A stretch of DNA of 29,962 nucleotides from Rhizobacter sp. (GTDB taxonomy: Bacteria > Pseudomonadota > Gammaproteobacteria > Burkholderiales > Burkholderiaceae_C): positions 1 through 29,962 of the forward strand of contig JANYBE010000062.1 in the NCBI GenBank assembly GCA_025360945.1, written 5' to 3'. Below are positions 23,963 through 29,962 of this stretch, in pieces. Positions within the stretch are counted from its first letter, which is position 1. Each line of letters starts with the position of its first letter. The notes under the pieces are model-generated. The model saw only the letters and a program-made list of their open reading frames with translations. It had not been told where the DNA came from and did not search any database. The translations under genes were made by a program, and so were the position numbers.

Positions 23963-24356
23963 GCGCCAGCGCGCCGACTGGCATCGCGCCGGGCAGGTCG
24001 CGAATCCCGGTGACGTCACCGCCCACGTGGCCGAAATCAAGCTCGACGCGCAGCAGATCGGGGAACGGCGTGCCGTCGATCAGGATCCGCGGCGGGCGCA
24101 CAACGCCGCCGTGCACGCGATGCCACTTGAGCCAGAACAGGATGTCGTTTCCGCATTGCGGCACGTCGTCGCCTTCGTAACTGAGACCGATGCGCACACC
24201 GGTCGCGTTGTTGCCACCGACAACCGTCGCACCGGTCAGTTTCGCGGGCGATTTGTCGAGCGCCGTGGCAATCTCACGCACCGATTCTTCGGTGAGCAGG
24301 CGCGCATTCCATGCGCCGAGCAGCTTTTCAGATCCACGCTTGTCTTGATGAGCCAT
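23952..24356 (-). CDS. Conserved-looking 134-aa protein upstream of the radical SAM gene
   Basis: ATG 24356 follows a perfect AAGGAGG site four bases upstream. I do not recognise the family. The first 45 residues look helical and charged (LLTEESVREIATALDKSPAK), then a glycine-rich hinge (TGATVVGGNNATGV) leads into a beta-rich domain with GLSYEGDDVPQCGNDILFWL, KWHRVHGGVVRPPRILIDGT and PFPDLLRVELDFGHVGG. There is no signal peptide and a single Cys. Its stop overlaps the radical SAM start by 11 bases, so it may be a substrate, chaperone or partner of that enzyme. A leader/core (RiPP) arrangement is conceivable, but the C-terminal part looks like a folded domain. Confidence 0.75.
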   Translation of the reverse strand: MAHQDKRGSEKLLGAWNARLLTEESVREIATALDKSPAKLTGATVVGGNNATGVRIGLSYEGDDVPQCGNDILFWLKWHRVHGGVVRPPRILIDGTPFPDLLRVELDFGHVGGDVTGIRDLPGAMPVGALARGQ

Positions 24357-24493
24357 GTTGCCTCCTTGGGGTGGACTCGACCGCGCGGATGCGCGGCTGT
24401 CGCCCATCCAAGTTAGGCGACGCCAAGGCGAATGCAACTTTGCAACTAGGGGGCGCCGGGCGTCACGGCGAAGGAGTTGGCGTTGTCGCTGCG
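24357..24493. promoter_or_regulatory. Divergent control region with a 6-bp inverted repeat
   Basis: The gap lies between the 134-aa gene (minus) and the binding-protein remnant (plus). It holds GTCGCC (24399-24404) and its complement GGCGAC (24416-24421), and a direct repeat gcaact at 24434-24446 spaced by two bases. No clear promoter was identified; the elements are only suggestive. Confidence 0.25.
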
Positions 24494-24890
24494 ATGGGTG
24501 CCATGCAAGATGCCGTCTCCCGTCGCCGGTTCGTGGCCTGGGCCGGTGCGTGCTTCCTGCCGATCGCCAGTGGCTGCGCGACGCGCGCTGCACAGTTGAC
24601 CGTCGCGGCGCTCTCACCCACCGGTCGCCTGCGCGCATCGATCAACCTGGGCAACCCGATCCTGACGAACCGCGACCCGGCCACGGGTCAGGCCGTCGGT
24701 GTCTCGGTCGATCTTGCACGTGCGCTGGCCGGGCAACTGGGCGTGGACGTCGAGCTGCTGGTCGTCGACGCGGTGGGCAAGTCGGTGGCAGCGGTGAAGT
24801 CCGGCCACGCCGACGTCGGCTTCTTTGCGATCGACCCACTGCGCAACGACGGCATCCGCTTCACCGCGCCCTATATGCTGATCTCGGCTT
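24494..24890 (+). pseudogene. Amino-acid-type ABC solute-binding protein, 3'-truncated
   Basis: ATG 24494 (or 24503) begins a twin-arginine-like signal (SRRRFVAWAGACFLPIASGC) ending in a lipobox. It is followed by a family-3 binding protein: LRASINLGNPILTNRDPATG, GVSVDLARALAGQLGVDVEL, AVKSGHADVGFFAIDPLRND and GIRFTAPYMLI. Sequence stops matching at about 24885, less than halfway through the usual 250-270 residues, and the frame ends at 24937 in nonsense. The DNA continues directly into the second half of an EamA transporter in another frame. Such proteins bind amino acids or similar solutes for an ABC importer, which is absent here. Confidence 0.85.
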
Positions 24891-25340
24891 GGTCTGGTAC
24901 ACGCGCGGCGCGGCGCAGTTCACCGAACTCGACGTGATCGAGTACACCGCGTTGACGGTACTGGCGTCGTGGCCCGTACTGCTGATGGGTGCCGTGCTCG
25001 CGACCGCGTTCGGCTGGGCCAGCGCGCCGGGCGCAGACGACCTGATCGTGTCGTGGCACGCGCTGCTGTACGTCGGCCTGGTGTCCTCGGCGGTGTCGAT
25101 CCTAGCCTTCAACCACGGCGCGCGCACGTTGGGTACAGTGACCGCCACCGCGTTCCTGAACCTCGTGCCGGTGTCGGCGCTGCTTTTGAGCATCGCACTC
25201 GGCAAACCACCGTCGGTGAAAGAACCGGTGGGCACGGCGATGGTGATCGCCGCCCTTGTGATCCACACCGCGACAAGCCGTGTCGGCACGGTGCATGGCG
25301 CGGCGGTCACTGCACGCGCAACGGGTAGGCTTCGGGGTCC
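24886..25340 (+). pseudogene. EamA/DMT transporter, 5'-truncated (C-terminal half only)
   Basis: Beginning at about 24886 the frame reads GLVWYTRGAAQFTELDVIEY, LTVLASWPVLLMGAVLATAF, WHALLYVGLVSSAVSILAFN and HGARTLGTVTATAFLNLVPV, ending with MVIAALVIHTATSR. This is the second EamA repeat of a DMT carrier, with about five helices. The first half and start codon are missing; the sequence joins the binding-protein remnant. The frame stays open to 25464, through the start of the next gene, so the native stop also seems lost. The 3' limit given is where homology fades. Confidence 0.8.
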
Positions 25341-25360
25341 GTCCCATCCCAGGAGCTCCC

Positions 25361-26086
25361 ATGCCTATCGAACCGCTACCGCTGAACGCCGCGGCAATCC
25401 AGACACTGAGCCAGGTCGCCACCGCGACGATTACGACCGTGCTGCTGAAGAAAGGCCTGCGTAACGTCTGGCTGCGCGGCACGCGGCCGCTCGCCGCGAA
25501 TCAGCCGCGCCTCGTCGGCCGTGCGTTCACGCTGCGCTTCGTGCCGGCGCGCGAAGACCTGGCCACACCGGCGTCGTGGGGCGCGCCGATCTCCACACGT
25601 GCCGCGATCGAGGCGATGCCCGCAGGCTGCATCGCCGTCGTCGGCGCCCTCGGCGTCACCGACGCTGGTATCTTCGGCGACATCCTGTGCGCTCGAATGA
25701 AGAAGCGCGGCGTTGCCGGCCTCGTCAGCGACGGCGTGGTGCGCGATCTGGCTGGCGTGCTCGGTACCGGGTTGCCGGTGTGGTGCCAGGGCACGGCCGC
25801 GCCGGCCTCGGTGACGGGCCTGACATTCGTCGGCTGGCAGGAGGCCATCGCCTGCGGCGGCGTCGCGGTGTTTCCGAACGACGTGATCGTGGTCGACGAC
25901 GACGGAGCGGTGCTGATCCCGGCCGCGCTGCTCGACGACGTGATCGCGGCCAGCGTCGAGCAGGAGCGACTCGAGGGCTGGATCATGGGTCAGGTCGAGC
26001 AAGGCGTGCCGCTGCCCGGGCTGTACCCGCCGAACGAAGAGAACGCCGCGCGCTACCAGGCCTGGGCGAAGGGAAATGCGGCATGA
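25361..26086 (+). CDS. RraA-like / HMG-CHA aldolase family protein
   Basis: This 241-aa protein starts at ATG 25361, five bases after AGGAG (25351-25355). The family motif GLVSDGVVRDLAGVL (Asp124, Arg128, Asp129) contains the Arg and Asp that bind pyruvate and Mg2+ in class II pyruvate aldolases such as 4-hydroxy-4-methyl-2-oxoglutarate aldolase. Further matches are GALGVTDAGIFGDILC and GGVAVFPNDVIVVDDDGAVL. RraA itself, the RNase E inhibitor, is shorter (about 160 aa); this longer form is usually catabolic. It overlaps the following Ldh2 dehydrogenase by ATGA, so the two probably handle one hydroxy- or keto-acid pathway. The substrate is unknown. Confidence 0.88.
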   Translation: MPIEPLPLNAAAIQTLSQVATATITTVLLKKGLRNVWLRGTRPLAANQPRLVGRAFTLRFVPAREDLATPASWGAPISTRAAIEAMPAGCIAVVGALGVTDAGIFGDILCARMKKRGVAGLVSDGVVRDLAGVLGTGLPVWCQGTAAPASVTGLTFVGWQEAIACGGVAVFPNDVIVVDDDGAVLIPAALLDDVIAASVEQERLEGWIMGQVEQGVPLPGLYPPNEENAARYQAWAKGNAA

Positions 26087-27168
26087 GCGCCACCATGCAC
26101 ACCATCCCCGTCGAGCGGCTGCGCGCCGCGGTGCACGAGCTGATGCTCGGCTTTGGCAGCGCGCCGCGCGAGATCGAACTCGTCGCCGACAACCTGATCC
26201 AGGCCAACCTCACCGGCCACGATTCGCACGGCGTCGGCATGCTGCCGCGCTATGCGAGCGCGCACCTCGAAGGCGGCCTCAAAGCCAACGCGCATGTACA
26301 CACCCGGCTCGACACCGGCACGCTGCTCGCGCTCGATGGCCAGGCCGGCTTCGGCCAGGTGATCGGACACGAGGCGATGGAACTAGGCATCGCGCGTGCC
26401 AAGGCGCACGGCAGCTGCATCGTCGCACTCGCCAACTCGCACCACCTGTGCCGCATCGGCGCATGGGCCGAGATGGCGGTCGACCAAGGCCTGATTTCGA
26501 TGCACTTCGTCAACGTGATCGCGCGGCCCATCGTCGCGCCTTGGGGTGGCCGAGACGGGCGCTTCGGCACCAACCCGTTCGCCGTCGGCATCCCGGTGCC
26601 GGGGCGCGCACCGGTGATCCTGGACCTGGCCACCAGCGTGATCGCACAGGGCAAGACGCGCGTCGCGCACAATAAAGGCGAGTCGCTCGCGCCAGGCCAG
26701 TTGCTCGACGATCGCGGCGAGCCCACGACCGACCCGAAGTACGGCGTTGTCGAACCGATAGGCGCGCTGCCCACCTTCGGCGAGCACAAGGGCTTTGGCC
26801 TCGCGCTCGTGTGCGAGCTGCTTGGCGGCGCACTCGCCGGTGGTCTCGCGACGCATGGTGCCGCGGACGGCAAGCAGCGCGTGCTCAACGGCATGCTGAC
26901 CGTGCTGTTCGACCCGCAGCGCCTGGGCGACGCGGCGGTCTACTTGGCCGAGATGAAGGCCTTCCTGGACTGGGTCGTGGCCTCACCACCGCAAGCCGGC
27001 ACCGACCGCGTGCGCGTCGCCGGCGAACCGGAGCGCGAGTCGCGTGCACGGCGGCTCGCGCAAGGCATCCCGGTCGATGCGACGACCTGGAACGAACTCC
27101 TCGCCGCGGCGACCAAGCTCGGACGCGATCCTTCGAGAATCAACGCGCTGGCAGGCCTGGCGGCGTAG
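26083..27168 (+). CDS. Malate/L-lactate dehydrogenase family (Ldh2) oxidoreductase
   Basis: This 361-aa enzyme starts at ATG 26083 within the RraA-like stop (ATGA). Family features: NLTGHDSHGVGMLPRY (catalytic region), GQAGFGQVIGHEAMELGIA, ANSHHLCRIGAWAEMA, RFGTNPFAVGIPVPG, ILDLATSVIAQGKTRVAHNK and GFGLALVCELLGGALAGG (NAD(P)-binding). The family uses NAD(P) to oxidise or reduce hydroxy acids (malate, lactate, ureidoglycolate, sulfolactate and others). Together with the RraA-like aldolase it suggests breakdown of a branched or hydroxylated dicarboxylic acid. The last 29 bases overlap the end of a decayed hydroxylase gene on the other strand. Confidence 0.92.
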   Translation: MSATMHTIPVERLRAAVHELMLGFGSAPREIELVADNLIQANLTGHDSHGVGMLPRYASAHLEGGLKANAHVHTRLDTGTLLALDGQAGFGQVIGHEAMELGIARAKAHGSCIVALANSHHLCRIGAWAEMAVDQGLISMHFVNVIARPIVAPWGGRDGRFGTNPFAVGIPVPGRAPVILDLATSVIAQGKTRVAHNKGESLAPGQLLDDRGEPTTDPKYGVVEPIGALPTFGEHKGFGLALVCELLGGALAGGLATHGAADGKQRVLNGMLTVLFDPQRLGDAAVYLAEMKAFLDWVVASPPQAGTDRVRVAGEPERESRARRLAQGIPVDATTWNELLAAATKLGRDPSRINALAGLAA

Positions 27169-27585
27169 CCGATTCGCGCGCGGCGTCGGCCTCGGGGTCG
27201 ACTTCTTCCTCTGCATAGGCACGCCCGCCCGCGCGCCAGCGCCGAGCGCTCGCGTCGCAGCTGGAACAGCGGGTAGATCATCTCGACGAACCAGCGCTCC
27301 TTGCCGAAGATGAGGTCGTCCTGCAGGCCGACCTTCTCGGGGTAGCGGCGCGTGATCTTCGCACTGCCGAACAGCAGGTCCCAGACGAACAGCAGGTCGC
27401 CGAAGTTGCCTTTGTAATGGGCGATGCCGTCATCGTTGGTAAGCGCGTGGTGCGCCCAGTGCGTGGCCGGCATCGACACGGTGCGTTCGAGCACCCAGGC
27501 GAGCGGGCGAAGCCACTTCACGCGGTACAGCGGCTCGTCCCAGCGTACCGCACTGTGCGCGCCCAAGATTACCGTCAGCTTCACG
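27140..27585 (-). pseudogene. Sterol desaturase/fatty-acid hydroxylase-family gene, 5'-truncated and frameshifted
   Basis: The minus strand reads HSAVRWDEPLYRVKWLRPLA, WVLERTVSMPATHWAHHALT, DDGIAHYKGNFGDLLFVWDL and LFGSAKITRRYPEKVGLQDD, then PLFQLRRERSALARG: the C-terminal half of a di-iron hydroxylase with its HWAHH motif. The frame is then lost at 27223-27230, where gccc occurs twice. Removing four bases restores RAYAEEEVDPEADAARES to a stop at 27142-27140. The N-terminal half, with the earlier His boxes, is missing: homology ends at about 27580, where a histidine-kinase fragment begins on the other strand. Confidence 0.82.
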
Positions 27586-27825
27586 ACGGTATCGAACGAC
27601 GGGCCGCCGATCCCGCAGGAGCTGCACGAGCGCATCTTCGAACGCTGCTTCCGCGTCGACGAGCCGCGCGCCGGCTGTGCCGCGGGCTCGGGCCTGGGCC
27701 TCGCAATCGTCAAGTCCATCATGGACCTGCACGACGGCACCGCCACGGTGATCAGCGGACTGGGGCGACGCACGATGTTCCGGCTGTGGTTTCCGGGACC
27801 GGCACGGGCGGCGGTAACGAGCTAA
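27585..27825 (+). pseudogene. Histidine kinase ATPase-domain remnant
   Basis: The frame contains SNDGPPIPQELHERIFERCF, then RVDEPRAGCAAGSGLGLAIV and KSIMDLHDGTATVISG, with a stop at 27823-27825. These are the G1 (D-G-P-P-I-P), F and G2 (G-S-G-L-G-L) boxes of a HATPase_c domain. The dimerisation His box, N box and sensor part are absent; the sequence upstream belongs to the hydroxylase remnant on the other strand. It is therefore a C-terminal scrap left at a rearrangement joint and not a working kinase. Confidence 0.82.
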
Positions 27826-28021
27826 GCCGGGGGCGCGCAGACACCCGCGGTGCTGGGTTGGTATGCCCATGATCACGGGAAGGTCCGCACGCAAGAGTTG
27901 GGTCTACCCCTGCTCAAGAAGCAGATCGCACCTATGGTCGCCATCCCCGAGTTTGTTTAATCTTGTGACAAGGTAATACAGGTCGAAACAAGGACCGAGC
28001 GCCCATTCAGGGAGAACCGTC
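27826..28021 (+). promoter_or_regulatory. Upstream region of the cytochrome-porin gene, with palindrome and possible -10
   Basis: An 11-bp palindrome CTTGTGACAAG lies at 27962-27972, directly followed by TAATAC (27974-27979), a plausible -10 box; TTTGTT at 27952-27957 could serve as a weak -35 with a 16-base spacer. The region is clearly richer in A and T than the rest of the window. The ribosome site AGGGAG (28009-28014) is seven bases from ATG 28022. The palindrome could be an operator overlapping the promoter; no regulator is assigned. Confidence 0.4.
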
Positions 28022-29401
28022 ATGGGGATTTCGTCGAACCGGCTAGCGTTCCTCGTGTCTTTCTGTGTGGCCTTGTGCTCTGCAATTGGCGACGCCAGAG
28101 CGGTGCCGAGCTTTGCTCGCCAGACCGGATTGGAGTGCGTCGCATGTCACCTCAGCTGGCCTGAACTGACCACGGTCGGCCGCCAGTTCAAGTTGGGCGG
28201 GTACACGTTGATCAAGCCGGTGGTCAGTGGCGACCGTCCCTTGATTTCGTTCGACAGTGACGGAAATCCTCCGCTCATACCGTTGGCCGGCTTCATACAA
28301 GCAGCGGTGTCACATACGGCGAACACCGGCACTGCCGGGACTGACGGGAGCAACTTTCCCAAGCAGAACGCTCTGGCGCTACAACAGCTCAGCGTGTTTC
28401 TTGCCGGGCGAATATCCGAGCACGCAGGTGGCTTCGTGCAGTGGACGTATGACGGCATTGCCCACCATAGCTCGATCGACAACACGGATTTGCGACTCGC
28501 CGATCGGTACAAGAACGACAGCTTGGATGTGATGTACGGGCTGAGCCTGACGAACAACCCCGCCATGTCCGACATCTACAACACGACGCCGGTCTGGGGC
28601 TTCCCATTCACCGGTTCGGCTGTGGCGCCGACGCCGGCCGCGTCCACGTTGATCGAGGGGGGACTGGCACAGCAGGTGGCGGGCTTGACGGCGTATTCGA
28701 TGTGGAATCGAACGCTCTATGCCGAGCTTGGTGGCTATCGCACCGCCAGCGGCGCGCTCTCGGTCTTCCGTGCCGGCATCGATCCGAGCGGGGCAGCCGT
28801 TCTCGACGGCATCGCCCCCTACTGGCGCCTGGCCCTGCAGCATGAGTGGGACGAGGGCACGCAATCGGCCATGGTGGGCACGTTCGGTCTGACCGCGAAG
28901 AAGTACCCCGACCCGACCGCGCCGACAGGTCCGACGGACAGATTTCGCGACGTGGGTGTCGACGCTCAATACCAGTACGTCACCGACGCGCATCGCTTCA
29001 GCGGACAAGTCGCCTACATCCGGGAGAACCAGAATCTGAACGGCACCTTCGCGGGTGGCGGGTCGCAGAACGTCAACAACCGGCTCAACAGCCTGAATTC
29101 AAAGCTGACGTACTACTACCAGACCAAGTACGGCGCCAGCCTGGGCTATCAGCGCACTCAGGGAAGCTCCGACGCGGGGCTCTACACGACCGGACAAGCC
29201 GTCAGCGGCAGCGCGTCTGGCAGCCCGAACAGCTCGGCGGTCATCCTCGAACTGAATTGGCTGCCCTGGCGCGACCGGCGCTTCACGTTGCAGTACACGT
29301 CCTATCAGAAGTTCAACGGAGCTAAGACCGACTACGACGGCTTCGGTCGAAACGCGAAGGACAACAACACCTTGTATTTCCTGATGTGGTTCCCGCTTTG
29401 A
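28022..29401 (+). CDS. Outer-membrane cytochrome c-porin fusion (Cyc2-like)
   Basis: This 459-aa protein has a signal peptide (residues 1-27, ending ARA), then PSFARQTGLECVACHLSWPE and LTTVGRQFKLGGYTL, with a single heme motif CVACH at 39-43. The remaining 400 residues are a beta-barrel: alternating aromatic strands (FVQWTYDG, TLYAELGGYR, YWRLALQHEW, LTYYYQTKYG, RFTLQYTSYQKF) ending in YFLMWFPL. The FARQT-x4-C-x2-C-H, L-T-x3-G-R-x-F-K-x3-G-Y pattern is that of the fused cytochrome-porin group that includes Cyc2, an outer-membrane Fe(II) oxidase; that match is from memory. It would pass electrons across the outer membrane. The HiPIP gene 51 bases downstream is a natural periplasmic acceptor. 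Other members may not oxidise iron. Confidence 0.8.
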   Translation: MGISSNRLAFLVSFCVALCSAIGDARAVPSFARQTGLECVACHLSWPELTTVGRQFKLGGYTLIKPVVSGDRPLISFDSDGNPPLIPLAGFIQAAVSHTANTGTAGTDGSNFPKQNALALQQLSVFLAGRISEHAGGFVQWTYDGIAHHSSIDNTDLRLADRYKNDSLDVMYGLSLTNNPAMSDIYNTTPVWGFPFTGSAVAPTPAASTLIEGGLAQQVAGLTAYSMWNRTLYAELGGYRTASGALSVFRAGIDPSGAAVLDGIAPYWRLALQHEWDEGTQSAMVGTFGLTAKKYPDPTAPTGPTDRFRDVGVDAQYQYVTDAHRFSGQVAYIRENQNLNGTFAGGGSQNVNNRLNSLNSKLTYYYQTKYGASLGYQRTQGSSDAGLYTTGQAVSGSASGSPNSSAVILELNWLPWRDRRFTLQYTSYQKFNGAKTDYDGFGRNAKDNNTLYFLMWFPL

Positions 29402-29452
29402 GCGTTAGACGTGAGCGGGTGGGTGGCGTGTACGTCGGAAGGGAGAACTTAC

Positions 29453-29734
29453 ATGGGCGGGCAAGAGGAACGCGTGACACGTCGCCTTGGACTGATACGA
29501 GGCGCGAATCTGATGATCGGCGTGGCGGTGATCATCGGGGCCGGCAAGCCAGGCTCGGCCGCAGCGAGCAAGGCCGACAAGCGAGACTTCGCCTACCAAG
29601 ACAAACCGAAGGACGGCAAGAGCTGCTCGGGTTGCCGATTGTTTGCATCCCGCGAGGACGGCAAGGGGCAATGTGCCATTGTCGACGGCGTCGTGTCGCC
29701 CAACGGATGGTGCATGGCCTTTTCGGCGCGCTAA
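29453..29734 (+). CDS. High-potential iron-sulfur protein (HiPIP)
   Basis: This 93-aa protein starts at ATG 29453, seven bases after GGGAG (29441-29445). A Tat-type signal (VTRRLGLIRGANLMIGVAV, twin Arg at 10-11) exports it folded, as for known HiPIPs. Four cysteines, Cys58, 61, 74 and 87, in CSGCRLFASREDGKGQCAIV and PNGWCMAFSAR, give the C-x2-C-x12-C-x12-C pattern binding a [4Fe-4S] cluster. HiPIPs carry electrons in the periplasm at high potential; one (Iro) is tied to iron oxidation in acidithiobacilli. It follows the cytochrome-porin gene and is probably on the same transcript. Its TAA stop overlaps the TAG of the convergent decayed peroxidase gene. Confidence 0.9.
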   Translation: MGGQEERVTRRLGLIRGANLMIGVAVIIGAGKPGSAAASKADKRDFAYQDKPKDGKSCSGCRLFASREDGKGQCAIVDGVVSPNGWCMAFSAR

Positions 29735-29962
29735 GGCACGTAGCCATCGGTGATGAGTCTTCAGGAGCGCGATCACATCGGCGACGTCGCCGTCGGTCAG
29801 TGCTGGCGGGCCGCCGCGCTGCCGATCGAACGGCGCGTCTGAGGTTGGCGCGATAGGCTTCGGGCAGGTCGTCAAACGCATCGACACGGGCCACCGCGGT
29901 CGTGCCGATAGAACATGCCGGGATGCGTGTCGCCGCGGGCTTAGAACTTCAGCTCGTCCTCG
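29731..29962 (-). pseudogene. Diheme cytochrome c peroxidase/MauG-type gene, decayed 3' end
   Basis: Piecing minus-strand frames together gives the C-terminus of a MauG/CcpA-type protein: DELKF, stop, ARGDTHPGMFYRHDRGG, then VDAFDDLPEAYRANL, then DAPFDRQRGGPPALTDGD and VADVIALLKT, and finally ITDGYVP with TAG at 29733-29731. One in-frame TAA (29943-29941) and three frame changes (near 29890, 29838 and 29765) break it. Conserved family elements are the DDLP-x-x-Y-R-x-N and the L-T-D-x-x-V-A-D-V-I-x-L-L-K-T end. The heme sites would lie beyond the window. It is convergent with the HiPIP gene, with overlapping stop codons. Confidence 0.75.

Noticed and set aside
23952..24356. The 134-aa protein as a certain RiPP precursor
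   Set aside because: It is long, has a single Cys and ends in what looks like a folded beta-rich domain, not a short core peptide; kept only as a possibility.

Overview
High-GC (about two thirds G+C by eye), densely packed proteobacterial chromosome with GTG/TTG starts and many 4-bp ATGA/GTGA gene overlaps. The protein types (NCS1 permease plus FCD-type GntR, HPP-CBS protein, RraA-like/Ldh2 pair, lipoprotein truncated globin, Tat-exported HiPIP) point to a betaproteobacterium, most likely Burkholderiales; this is inferred from protein style, not from a marker gene. No rRNA, tRNA, CRISPR array, insertion sequence or integrase was seen.

Layout. (A) 1-5462, minus strand: a translationally coupled operon apbE-like -> 999-aa lipoprotein with a PD40-type propeller and three c-heme motifs -> 210-aa heme lipoprotein -> SH3/outer-membrane-type protein cut by the window edge. 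A TPR protein of the CcmI/NrfG type diverges from it. Together these suggest an envelope redox system. (B) 6.5-8.1 kb: a cytochrome c remnant, an OmpA-like lipoprotein and a VOC protein broken by a 7-bp tandem duplication. (C) 8.1-10.3 kb: tightly coupled PAP2 phosphatase-ACP-ketosynthase genes, a small lipid-type operon. (D) 10.4-12.5 kb: NCS1 transporter and its GntR regulator, with a candidate operator. (E) 12.8-20.7 kb: PRC-barrel protein, HPP-CBS membrane protein, a broken DUF3224 gene, a SUV3-like helicase, an EamA transporter with a 24-histidine tail, an HD-GYP protein and a methyltransferase. (F) 20.7-22.4 kb: a decayed LysE exporter and a decayed DapA-family gene around an intact OsmC protein. 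(G) 22.5-24.4 kb: a lipoprotein truncated hemoglobin convergent with a radical SAM enzyme and an unrecognised 134-aa partner. (H) 24.5-27.2 kb: a binding-protein/EamA chimeric remnant, then an intact RraA-like/Ldh2 operon. (I) 27.1-27.8 kb: two truncated genes, a fatty-acid hydroxylase and a histidine kinase, meeting head to head at a breakpoint. (J) 28.0-29.96 kb: an outer-membrane cytochrome-porin fusion with a Cyc2-like N-terminal signature, immediately followed by a Tat-exported HiPIP, then a decayed diheme peroxidase on the other strand.

Most notable: the cytochrome-porin plus HiPIP pair is a plausible route for moving electrons from outside the cell (for example from Fe(II)) into the periplasm. 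The apbE/heme-lipoprotein operon at the other end may be a second envelope electron-transfer system. The window also holds about nine gene remnants whose lesions are concentrated in those genes, while some 22 kb of other coding sequence is intact; this argues for real gene decay rather than random sequencing error. One exception is the first 238 bases, which form a near-perfect fold-back palindrome and look like an assembly artefact.
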